A stretch of DNA of 64,000 nucleotides from FEN-1219 sp963713355. GTDB lineage: Bacteria; Pseudomonadota; Gammaproteobacteria; Steroidobacterales; Rariloculaceae. Under the pieces are notes generated by a model. It did no database searches. It was not told the DNA's origin and worked only from the letters and a program-made list of their open reading frames with translations. Both the position numbers and the translations under genes were made by a program. The stretch covers positions 186,001 to 250,000 of the forward strand of contig CAVQLK010000005.1 of assembly GCA_963713355.1 (NCBI GenBank). Direction: 5' to 3'. Below, piece after piece: positions 42,099 through 49,903 of the stretch. Position 1 is the stretch's first letter. The number at the start of each line of letters is the position of its first letter.

Positions 42099-44525
42099 AT
42101 GCTGAAGCATCTGTGGAACGACCTCCGCTACGCGGCGCGCCGCTTGAGCAGCAGTCCCGGCTTCACGGCGGCGGCGGTTGCGACGATCGCGCTCGGCGTC
42201 GGCATCAACACGGGCATCTTTTCCGTATTGAACGGCTTCGCGCTGCGCGAGTTGCCGGCGCCCGAAGCCGGCGAGCTCGTCAGCGTGTATCAGACCCTCG
42301 AAGGGGTCGGACGTCGCGTCGAGGGCTCGCGCGGCTTCACGGTAGCGGAGTACGAAACGTATCGCGACGGCTCCGAAACGCTGTCGGGCCTCGTCGCCTA
42401 CTCGCGTTCGACGACCGCAACGCTCGGCGGCGAATCGCCGCAGGAGATCTCCGGCGCTCTCGTCAGCTGCAACTATTTCGATGTGCTTCGTCAGCCGCTG
42501 CCGCTCGGCGGCGGATTCGGACCGAACGACTGCGCCGCGAGCGGCGCGGCCCCGACCGTCGTTCTGGGGCACGGTCTTTGGACGTCGGCGTTCGGCGCCG
42601 ATCCTGCGATCGTCGGCCGCGAGGTCGTCCTGAACCGGCAGAGCTTCACGGTCGTCGGCGTCGCGGCCGAAGGCATGCGCGGTGTCGACTTCGAGGCAGC
42701 GTCGTACTTCGCGACGTTCGTGTCGCAGCCGCTTTTGGCCAGCAACGATCTATTCGATACGAGATGGCTCACGCTCGTGGGGCGTCGCGCGCCGAGCGCG
42801 ACGCTCGAGCAGGTCCGCGCCGAGTTGCGTGTGATCGCCACGCGCATCGATCAGGAGCAGCCGCCGCGCAAGACGACGTTGATCGTAGAGCGCGCGCAGG
42901 TGTTGTCGAGGCCCGAGGCACGCAGCGACGTGTTCACTGTCGCGGGCGTCGTGATGGTGGCCTTCGGCATGGTGCTGCTGATCGCGAGCGCGAACGTCGC
43001 GAATCTCTTGCTCGCGCGTGCGACGCGCCGCAGCGGCGAAATTGCCGTGCGCTTGTCTCTCGGCGCGAGCCGGGCTCGCATCGTCCAGCAATTGCTCGCC
43101 GAGGCCATGCTGCTCGCCGCGGCGGGCGGGGCGTTGGGCTGCGTGTTTGCGCTGTGGTCGTCGCAAGGGCTCGTCACGTTTGCGCTGTCCGGGGTTCCCG
43201 AAGCGTCTCTGCTGATGATCGACACGGCGCCCGACGGGCGCGTGTTCACGTATGCCTTCTTGGTGACCCTCGCGACGGGCGTGCTGTTCGGGCTGCTCCC
43301 TGCGCTGCGCGCATCGAAGCGCGATCTGCACATGGCGATGAAGGGCGCGAGCACGGTGGGGCAGCGCTCGGAGGGTCGGCTGCAGGGTGCGCTGATCGGC
43401 GCGCAGGTCGCGCTCTCCATGGTGCTCATGATCGCGGCTGCGCTGCTGCTGCGCGGCCTCTACGAGGCCCAGACCGTCGAGCCGGGATTCCGTTACCAGG
43501 GCGTGGCCGTCGCCTCTTTCGACCTGACGCGCGGTGGTTACGACGAAGCCCGCGCCACCGCATTTCAGCGCCAGCTCGTCGAGCGCGTCGGCGCGCTGCC
43601 GGGCGTCGACGGAGTCGCGCAGGCCCAGTGGGCGCCGCTCACGGGCGACTTCCAGATCATGGCGGCGCTGCCGGGCGAGGCGCAGTTTTTTCCGCTCGGG
43701 TTCAACAGCGTCTCGGCGGATTACTTCTCGCTCTTGGAGATTCCGATCGTCCGCGGCCGCGCGTTCACTGCCGGCGACGAGACGGATGAGTCGACGGCCG
43801 CCATCGTAACGGAAGCGGCGGCGCGCCGGCTGTGGCCGGGGCGCGATCCGATCGGGCAGAAGCTCGCGATCGGCGCGGCGGCGAACCGAGTCGAGGTCGA
43901 CGTGGTGGGCGTCGCGCGCGACGCGCAGGTCACGGAGATCGGCGACGTCACGTCGAGCTACGTCTACCTCCCCGCTGCACCGCGCACACAGCGTGTTTTG
44001 ACGCTGCTCGTCCGGAGCGGCGATTTCGCGGCGGCGGCTGCGGCGCTCCGTGCGGTGATCGCGGAGCTCGATCCGGGACTTGCCGTGCGCGTTGCGCCGC
44101 TCGAGGCGAATCTCGAGGCGACCCGCAGTCTCGCGCGCGTCGTTAGCGCGCTGGCAACGTCGCTCGGCGCGATAGCTCTAGTGCTCGCAGCGGTCGGCAT
44201 CTACGGCGTCGTGGCGTACTCCGTTGGACGCCGCGCGCGTGAAATCGGCGTGCGCATCGCGCTCGGTGCGGCGATGCGCGACGTCGTCATGCTCGTCGTG
44301 AAGCAGCAGTTGCGGCCCGTTGCCATCGGCGCCGTTGTCGGTCTTGCCGCTGCGCTCGCGGTATCGCGCGTCCTGTCGAGCGTGTTGTTCGGTGTCAGCC
44401 CCACCGACGGCATTGCGCTGTTCGCGGCGATGGCGTTCGTCGTCGGCGTCGCCGTTTTTGCTGGCATCCTGCCGGCGCGGCGCGCGAGCCGCGTCGATCC
44501 GAACGTCGTGCTGCATTATGAGTGA
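42099..44525 (+). CDS. ADOP-type (duplicated orphan) MacB/FtsX-like ABC permease (paralogue)
   Basis: This inner-membrane protein of about 808 residues has two MacB periplasmic cores and two FtsX domains. It starts MLKHLWNDLRYAARRLSSSPGFTAAAVATIALGVG, the usual ADOP opening. The paired ATRRSGEIAVRLSLGASRARI and GRRAREIGVRIALGAAMRD segments mark the two halves; the end PARRASRVDPNVVLHYE is also typical. No ATPase gene is adjacent. It is followed 28 bases later by a DUF4097 protein on the same strand. A second copy lies at 7.2-9.6 kb; both are intact. Confidence 0.9.
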   Translation: MLKHLWNDLRYAARRLSSSPGFTAAAVATIALGVGINTGIFSVLNGFALRELPAPEAGELVSVYQTLEGVGRRVEGSRGFTVAEYETYRDGSETLSGLVAYSRSTTATLGGESPQEISGALVSCNYFDVLRQPLPLGGGFGPNDCAASGAAPTVVLGHGLWTSAFGADPAIVGREVVLNRQSFTVVGVAAEGMRGVDFEAASYFATFVSQPLLASNDLFDTRWLTLVGRRAPSATLEQVRAELRVIATRIDQEQPPRKTTLIVERAQVLSRPEARSDVFTVAGVVMVAFGMVLLIASANVANLLLARATRRSGEIAVRLSLGASRARIVQQLLAEAMLLAAAGGALGCVFALWSSQGLVTFALSGVPEASLLMIDTAPDGRVFTYAFLVTLATGVLFGLLPALRASKRDLHMAMKGASTVGQRSEGRLQGALIGAQVALSMVLMIAAALLLRGLYEAQTVEPGFRYQGVAVASFDLTRGGYDEARATAFQRQLVERVGALPGVDGVAQAQWAPLTGDFQIMAALPGEAQFFPLGFNSVSADYFSLLEIPIVRGRAFTAGDETDESTAAIVTEAAARRLWPGRDPIGQKLAIGAAANRVEVDVVGVARDAQVTEIGDVTSSYVYLPAAPRTQRVLTLLVRSGDFAAAAAALRAVIAELDPGLAVRVAPLEANLEATRSLARVVSALATSLGAIALVLAAVGIYGVVAYSVGRRAREIGVRIALGAAMRDVVMLVVKQQLRPVAIGAVVGLAAALAVSRVLSSVLFGVSPTDGIALFAAMAFVVGVAVFAGILPARRASRVDPNVVLHYE

Positions 44526-44553
44526 GCGATCGCTCCCATGGAGGCCTTGCGTT

Positions 44554-45462
44554 ATGAGTAAGTCGCTCGCCCGTGTGACTTTGGGTTCGCTTGCGGCGCT
44601 GGGACTCGGCGTGGCTCTCGCGCAAGAGCCAAATCCTGCGGAGTGCGACGGAAACGGGGGCGGCCGGGGCCGTCATGTGCAGGTCTGCGATGTCCGCGAG
44701 TTCACGTCTCCGGCTGCCGGTTCGCTCTCCATCGTCGACCGCACAAACGGCGATATAAGCGTTCGGGCTTGGGACAGGAACGAGGTGCACGTGCGCGCAT
44801 TGGTGCGGGCTACTGCACGCGACCTCGAGGCCGCTCGCGAGATTGCCGCGAGCGTGGTCGTCTCGGAGGGCAATAGGCTGCGCGCCTCCGGACCGGAGGG
44901 GCGAGGCAACCAGAGCTGGAGCGTGGACTACGACGTCCAGGTACCCCGTGAAACCGAGCTGACGGTTTCAACGGTCAACGGCGAAGTAGCGATTCGCGAG
45001 TTGAGCGGTGATGTTTCCGTCGACGCGGTCAACGGAGAAATAGCGATCAGCGACGTGAGCGGCGACATTTCCGCCGAAGCGGTCAACGGACAAATAGCGA
45101 TCAGCCAGGCGAGCGGTGATATTTCCGCCGAAACCGTCAACGGGAGCATCGAGCTCGACGGTGTCTCGGGGAACGTGGACGGCCGCGCGGTCAACGGCCG
45201 TATCGAGGTCACGCTGGTGGAAGATCGCTTGACCGGAGAGGGAGTTGATCTCGCGACGGTCAACGGACCCGTGGCTCTCCGGATCCCGCATAGCTTTTCC
45301 GCCCAACTCGAATTGGAGACGGTCAATGGCGGGATGGACGTCGATTTTCCGATCACGATCTCGGGGAGACTCGGCCGCAGAATCTCGACGACGCTCGGCG
45401 ACGGTGGTCCCCTGGTCCGCGTAGAGACGACGGGCGGCGCCATCCGCATCGGCCGCTACTGA
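44554..45462 (+). CDS. Secreted DUF4097-type beta-repeat protein
   Basis: This 302-residue exported protein (signal to about AALGLGVALA, GGAGG site) has a cysteine-rich start (ECDGNGGGRGRHVQVCDVREF) and then a beta-helix-like DUF4097 domain. Residues 141-212 are four near-identical 18-residue units of the form VNGEIAISDVSGDISAEA, followed by weaker units (VNGRIEV, VNGPVAL, VNGGMDV). Such repeats usually stack into a parallel beta solenoid. Function is unknown; members are often encoded near envelope-stress or transport genes, and here one follows an FtsX-like permease. Confidence 0.8.
   Translation: MSKSLARVTLGSLAALGLGVALAQEPNPAECDGNGGGRGRHVQVCDVREFTSPAAGSLSIVDRTNGDISVRAWDRNEVHVRALVRATARDLEAAREIAASVVVSEGNRLRASGPEGRGNQSWSVDYDVQVPRETELTVSTVNGEVAIRELSGDVSVDAVNGEIAISDVSGDISAEAVNGQIAISQASGDISAETVNGSIELDGVSGNVDGRAVNGRIEVTLVEDRLTGEGVDLATVNGPVALRIPHSFSAQLELETVNGGMDVDFPITISGRLGRRISTTLGDGGPLVRVETTGGAIRIGRY
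44974..45189 (+). repeat. 54-bp in-frame tandem repeat, four copies
   Basis: Within the DUF4097-type gene, four units of 54 bases (18 codons) begin at 44974, 45028, 45082 and 45136, each opening with GTCAACGG. The second and third are the most alike, which suggests recent duplication. Copy number may vary between strains. Confidence 0.8.
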
Positions 45463-45552
45463 TCAACCTAAAGAGGCCCGCTTGCTACGGTGACATCGGG
45501 CGCCCACGATAGAGCGCGTCGACTCCGACGACGCGAAAGGGGGAGCCATCGC

Positions 45553-46686
45553 ATGAACGCGTACGCGAAGATCGCGGCTGCAGCCGCAATCGTGTTTCCA
45601 GCGGTCCCGACGGCCGCGCATCACAGCAACTCGGCTTATCAGGTCGATCAGATCGTTACGCTGGAAGGCACTGTGAAGGAGTGGCGGTGGATGAATCCGC
45701 ACACGTGGCTGCTCATGACGGTCCAAGGCGCGGACGGCAAGACGGAGGAGTGGGCCGTCGAAGGCCGGCCGCCGGGCATCCTCGGCCGCGCGGGCTGGAG
45801 CAGCACGATACTCGTGCCCGGGGAGCGTGTGACCGTGCATGCGAGCCCGGCCAAGAACGGCGACCCGGAAGGAATCATCGCGCGCGTCACGAAGGCCGAC
45901 GGCACCGTGCTCGGCAATGCGCCCAACTACAATCGAGAAGCGACGTCGGCGACGCGGCCCACCGCGCCCGCCGCGGCCACGGCCGGAAGCAGACCGAATT
46001 TCGCGGGCGTCTATTATCCCGCGCAACAAGGCGGGCAGGGGCCGGCGGCGCCGCCGGCACGCCGGCCGAACGAGCCATTGCCTCCGCCGACGCGCTCGTC
46101 GCCGACGTCGGACGGCTCGCAGGGGCGCAGCGCCGACGCGCCAAAGCTGACGCCAGAGTACATGGCGAAGTGGAACGTCCTCGCGGCGTCGCGCATCAGC
46201 GGCTCGTACGAATACGACAATATTCACAACTGCTTGCCGCCCGGCATGCCGGCGATGATGAGCGCCGCGTACGGCATGGAGATCATGCAGGACGAGCATA
46301 AGATCACGTTCTTCAGCGAGCACCAGGACGCTCTGCGGCGCGTCTATCTCGACGGCCGTAAGCCGACGGCCGAGGTCCTTGCCGATCCGACCTACGCCGG
46401 CTACTCGACGGGCCGTTGGGAAGGCGAGACGCTGATCATCGACACGGTCGCGCTGACGACGAAGTCGTACATCGACGGCTCCTCGCCGCACAGCGACAAG
46501 ATGACGGTGCAGGAGCGCATGCGTTTCGTGGAGCCCGGCGTCATCGAAAATCAGATCACCGTCAACGATCCCGAGGCGCTGACGGAGCCGTGGCGAGTCA
46601 CACGCCGTTATCGCAAAGCGTCATACCCGAACGACGAGCTGCGCGAATTCGCGTGCGCCGAAGGGTTGCGCGACGCGCCGCACTAA
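45553..46686 (+). CDS. Secreted DUF6152 - GRWEGDTLVV-family fusion protein
   Basis: This 377-residue exported protein joins two modules that are separate genes elsewhere. After the signal peptide (ending VPTAA), residues about 20-130 are DUF6152 (HHSNSAYQVDQIVTLEGTVKEW, MNPHTWLLMTV, EGRPPGILGRAGW). A Pro-rich linker follows, and residues about 210-377 are the family domain (RRVYLDGRKPT, YSTGRWEGETLIIDTVAL, HSDKMTVQERMR, NDPEALTEPWRVTRRY). The ATG has a GGGGGAG site. The fusion shows the two modules act together. It ends in a four-base overlap with the convergent HELGH gene. Confidence 0.8.
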   Translation: MNAYAKIAAAAAIVFPAVPTAAHHSNSAYQVDQIVTLEGTVKEWRWMNPHTWLLMTVQGADGKTEEWAVEGRPPGILGRAGWSSTILVPGERVTVHASPAKNGDPEGIIARVTKADGTVLGNAPNYNREATSATRPTAPAAATAGSRPNFAGVYYPAQQGGQGPAAPPARRPNEPLPPPTRSSPTSDGSQGRSADAPKLTPEYMAKWNVLAASRISGSYEYDNIHNCLPPGMPAMMSAAYGMEIMQDEHKITFFSEHQDALRRVYLDGRKPTAEVLADPTYAGYSTGRWEGETLIIDTVALTTKSYIDGSSPHSDKMTVQERMRFVEPGVIENQITVNDPEALTEPWRVTRRYRKASYPNDELREFACAEGLRDAPH

Positions 46687-47330
46687 TTTTTCACGCCGCC
46701 AGGGTACGGCGAGGCGGGTGTTCGCCGCTCGGCGCTGAGCTTCGCGTCGACATAGACGGTGTAGCAGTACGGCTTGCCGTTCATGGTAAGCAATCGGTTC
46801 CAAAGGACGCCGCGCTCGTCGATTGTAAGCGCGCGGGCCCAGCTCCACGCGGCCGCGTAGTCGTAGCTCGCGCGCCAGCTCGATTCGGTGCGGATGCGCT
46901 CGGCCGCGAACTCCTCGCCCCAGACGTCGGCCCAGACGCGGTCGAGCACGAGGTACAGCGTCCGGTGCCCATCGACAGCGTCGAGTCGCTCCGTCAACTG
47001 CCACAGATGCCGGTGTCCGAGCTCGTGGACGAGCGTCGCGCGCTTGACGTCGGCGTCGTAGCTCGCGCGCAAGCCCATCGGATGCTCGGGCCCGCCCGAA
47101 TGGCTCACCTCATCGCCGATCAGTGCCGCCACGGCGGTTTCCGGGAACCGTAAGCACGTCCGCGCCTCGAGCGCCGCGACGATACGTGCGCCGTCTTGCT
47201 GCCAGATCGAGCGGTAGTCGCGCGCCGCATGGTCATGGGCGGCCGACGACGCAATGAAATCGACTGCGGGCTGTCCGTGCGCCGCGGGCGCGAGCAACGC
47301 GGAGAGGACGAGGAGCGTAACGCCGCGCAT
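46683..47330 (-). CDS. Secreted putative zinc metallopeptidase-like protein (HELGH motif)
   Basis: This 215-residue exported protein (signal MRGVTLLVLSALLAPAAHG) contains TLVHELGHRHLWQL, a perfect HExxH zinc-peptidase motif, at about residues 100-104. About 30 residues later comes DRVWADVWGEEFAAER, where a Glu could be the third ligand as in gluzincins. No wider family match is recognised, and protease activity is inference. It follows the Uma2 gene by 13 bases on the same strand. Confidence 0.6.
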   Translation of the reverse strand: MRGVTLLVLSALLAPAAHGQPAVDFIASSAAHDHAARDYRSIWQQDGARIVAALEARTCLRFPETAVAALIGDEVSHSGGPEHPMGLRASYDADVKRATLVHELGHRHLWQLTERLDAVDGHRTLYLVLDRVWADVWGEEFAAERIRTESSWRASYDYAAAWSWARALTIDERGVLWNRLLTMNGKPYCYTVYVDAKLSAERRTPASPYPGGVKN

Positions 47331-47343
47331 CGTCAACACGAGC

Positions 47344-47970
47344 TCAAGCACCGGGAGGCCGGAGCTGCGCGCGCAGCACGCGCAGCGCCGCCGTCTGGCT
47401 CGGCTCGCGCATGCACGCGAGCAGCAAATCGATTGGCGCGCCGGGTAAGAGCGCGCTGCGCGGAATCGAGACGTAGTGCTCGCGTCCGCGTGCGCCGCGC
47501 AGCGAGAAGAACTCGAGCGACCCGCGCTCGTAGAACCAGACCTCGCGTACGCGGAGCTTGCGGTAGACTTCGAGCTTGTCGATTCCGCCCGACGTCCAGA
47601 CGACCTCGATCGCAACGTCCGGCCGATCGTCGTCACCATCGGCCAAGCGGCCGACTGTATAGCACTCATCCGCCTCGGCGCCGCGCTCCTCCCGCTCGTT
47701 TTTGAGCGTCCACGAGCCGTATCCTTCGAGCTCGACGCCGGCCGCGTCGGCCCACGCCTCGAGGAGGCGCGCGAAGCGCGTCTTGTCGATCTCGTGGTAC
47801 TTCGAAGGTGACATGAGCTCGACGACGCCCCGCAGATAGGTGATGCGCGGGACACTCGAGTCGCCTCGCATCGCGAGCAGCTTCTCGTAATCGTCCCAAC
47901 CGACACGTAGATAGACGAAATGGTCCATCGCGTTCGGATCGGCTGCGGCGAGTGGGCGGGCGGCACTCAT
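47344..47970 (-). CDS. Uma2 family (DUF820) nuclease-fold protein
   Basis: This 208-residue cytosolic protein has the restriction-endonuclease-like Uma2 fold. It contains RITYLRGVVELMSPSKYHEIDKTRFARLL at the start, then ADECYTVG and RPDVAIEVVWTSGGIDKLEVYRKLRVREVWFYERG. The acidic pair and Glu in DVAIEV and the Lys in GGIDKLEVY match the PD-(D/E)xK-type active site of the fold. Members are abundant in cyanobacteria and soil bacteria, and their biological role is not known. It is followed closely by the HELGH gene. Confidence 0.88.
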   Translation of the reverse strand: MSAARPLAAADPNAMDHFVYLRVGWDDYEKLLAMRGDSSVPRITYLRGVVELMSPSKYHEIDKTRFARLLEAWADAAGVELEGYGSWTLKNEREERGAEADECYTVGRLADGDDDRPDVAIEVVWTSGGIDKLEVYRKLRVREVWFYERGSLEFFSLRGARGREHYVSIPRSALLPGAPIDLLLACMREPSQTAALRVLRAQLRPPGA

Positions 47971-48106
47971 GTCGAAGTGAGGTTATCACGACCGAAAGCT
48001 CGAGCCGCAAGTGCGAAATTGGCCGGGTTTCTGTCGAAAAACGTCACCACGAGCGTTCCTCGTCGTAGTCGCGTTAGACTGGCCTTTGGCGGTGACGCGG
48101 GGTTCC

Positions 48107-49189
48107 GTGCGGACGCTGCACACATTATTTCTGTCACGAGTGTTGGCTGCGCTACTGGTCGCCTCTCCGGCGGTCGCGCAATCGGATGATGTCGATTCCT
48201 TGGTCTCGACCGAGCTCGCGCGACAGCGGATCCCGGGCGTTTCGATCGCGGTTGTGCGCGACGGGGAGATCGTCAAGGCGCGTGGTTACGGTCTCGCGAA
48301 CGTTGAGCACGGTGTCGCCGCCACGGCCGAGACCATCTACCAAACAGGGTCGGTCGGCAAACAGTTCACGGCGACATTGGTGATGATGCTCGTCGAGGAA
48401 GGCACGCTGTCGCTCGACGATCGACTGCCCGATCACTTCCCCGGCGCGCCCGAAGCATGGCGCGATATCACCGTGCGCCACCTTTTAAGTCACACCTCGG
48501 GCGTCTCGAACGGCATTTACGACAGCATCGACCTGCGCCGCGACTACACGGACGCGGAGCTCACCGACCTTATCGCCGCGACGCCGCTCGACTTCGAGCC
48601 CGGCGAGCGCTTCAGCTATAGCAACGCGGGCTACGTGCTGCTCGGTTTCCTGATTCGCCGGGTGACCGGCGAGTTCTACGGCGATCTGCTGCGCGAGAAG
48701 GTGTTCGAGCCGATCGGCATGACGACTGCGCGCGTCATCGACGAAGCAGCAATCGTCCCTCACCGCGCTGCGGGCTACCGCCTCGTCGAAGGAGAGCTGA
48801 AAAACCAAGAATGGGTGTCGCCGTCGCTGAATACCCTGGCTGACGGCGCGCTCTACGTCACCGTTCTCGACATGGCCGCCTGGGACGCTGCGCTGTACAC
48901 GGACAACTTGCTCGAGCCGTCCTCTCTCGAGCTCATGTGGACGCCGGTTCGGCTCAACGACGGCACGACTGCGCCGTACGGGTTTGGGTGGGCGGTAGGT
49001 GAGGCGGGGGGACCCCGCGTCGTCCTGCACGGTGGAGCGTGGCAGGGTTTTTCGACGGTGATCGCCCGCTATCTCGACAAGAAGCTCACCGTCGTCGTGC
49101 TCGCAAACCTGAGTTTCGCCGAAGTCAGTCCAATTGCTCTAGGTATCGTCGGCCTGTACGAGCCCGATCTCGCGTCCGCAAAGAATTAG
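48107..49189 (+). CDS. Secreted serine hydrolase, class C beta-lactamase family
   Basis: This 360-residue exported enzyme has the penicillin-binding/esterase fold of class C beta-lactamases. The nucleophile lies in YQTGSVGKQFTATL (S-x-x-K), the second motif in FSYSNAGYVLLG (Y-x-N) and the third in VVLHGGAWQGF (HGG). A signal peptide (RTLHTLFLSRVLAALLVASPAVA) follows the GTG at 48107, which has a GGGG site. Family members include esterases, D-aminopeptidases and beta-lactamases; nothing here singles out one. It is convergent with the LOG-type gene. Confidence 0.88.
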   Translation: MRTLHTLFLSRVLAALLVASPAVAQSDDVDSLVSTELARQRIPGVSIAVVRDGEIVKARGYGLANVEHGVAATAETIYQTGSVGKQFTATLVMMLVEEGTLSLDDRLPDHFPGAPEAWRDITVRHLLSHTSGVSNGIYDSIDLRRDYTDAELTDLIAATPLDFEPGERFSYSNAGYVLLGFLIRRVTGEFYGDLLREKVFEPIGMTTARVIDEAAIVPHRAAGYRLVEGELKNQEWVSPSLNTLADGALYVTVLDMAAWDAALYTDNLLEPSSLELMWTPVRLNDGTTAPYGFGWAVGEAGGPRVVLHGGAWQGFSTVIARYLDKKLTVVVLANLSFAEVSPIALGIVGLYEPDLASAKN

Positions 49190-49205
49190 TGCCGGAGTTC
49201 GCGAC

Positions 49206-49220
49206 GAGCTGCAGCAGCTC
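49206..49220. terminator. Small hairpin in convergent gap, possible bidirectional terminator
   Basis: The inverted repeat GAGCTG-CAG-CAGCTC lies in the 39-base gap between the serine hydrolase and the convergent LOG-type gene. There is no T-run, so termination would be weak or factor-assisted. Confidence 0.3.
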
Positions 49221-49228
49221 GCAGAGCT

Positions 49229-49813
49229 CTAACGGACGGCGGCGAACTCGCGCGCAGTCTCCGACCATGGCGGCGCGTTCGCGAGCGCGTGCGGAATATC
49301 TTCGGGCTCGGCGACGACCTGCCACATGTCGAGGTGCCGCTCGCCCATGAAATGCTCCTCGACGGCGTGGTTCAGCAACGCGATCAGCGGCGCGAAGTAA
49401 TTGCGAGTGTTGACCAGCACGATCGGATGAACATAAAGACCGAGGCGCTTCAGAGTCAACGCCTCGAACAGCTCCTCGAGCGTTCCGCAGCCGCCGGGCA
49501 GCGCGACGAGCCCGTGGCTTTCCGACAACATCAAGTGCTTGCGAGCGCGCAGGTCCTCGACGATGCGGAGCTCGGTGAGCTGCGGATGGCCCCACTCGAG
49601 GTCCTGCATGAAGCGCGGCAGGACTCCACGGACCTTGCCGCCGCGCGCAAGCGCGCCGTCTGCGATGGCGCCCATCGAGCCCTTCGCGCCGCCGCCGTAG
49701 ACGATGCCGTAGCCATGCTCGGCGAGCACCTCGCCGACGCGCCGCGCCGCGGCGTGATACGCCGCGTCGCAGCGCTGGCTCGAGGCGCAGTAAACGCAGA
49801 TCGTCTTTTCCAT
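49229..49813 (-). CDS. LOG family nucleotide 5'-monophosphate phosphoribohydrolase (TIGR00730 type)
   Basis: This 194-residue cytosolic Rossmann-fold protein starts KTICVYCASSQRCDAAY and has GYGIVYGGGAKGSMGAIADGAL, ESHGLVALPGGCGTLEELFEAL (the PGGxGTxxE signature) and RKHLMLSES. The family releases the base from nucleoside 5'-monophosphates, including cytokinin ribotides in plants. In bacteria the usual role is nucleotide salvage or clean-up. It is monocistronic and divergent from the diheme lipoprotein. Confidence 0.9.
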   Translation of the reverse strand: MEKTICVYCASSQRCDAAYHAAARRVGEVLAEHGYGIVYGGGAKGSMGAIADGALARGGKVRGVLPRFMQDLEWGHPQLTELRIVEDLRARKHLMLSESHGLVALPGGCGTLEELFEALTLKRLGLYVHPIVLVNTRNYFAPLIALLNHAVEEHFMGERHLDMWQVVAEPEDIPHALANAPPWSETAREFAAVR

Positions 49814-49903
49814 GGCGTCCTATGCTAGCCGACCGAAGGCGCCGGTGAACCTTCGACGCCGCGCCGCGGACACATCGTCACGACCGACCCGGGGGGATGT
49901 GTC

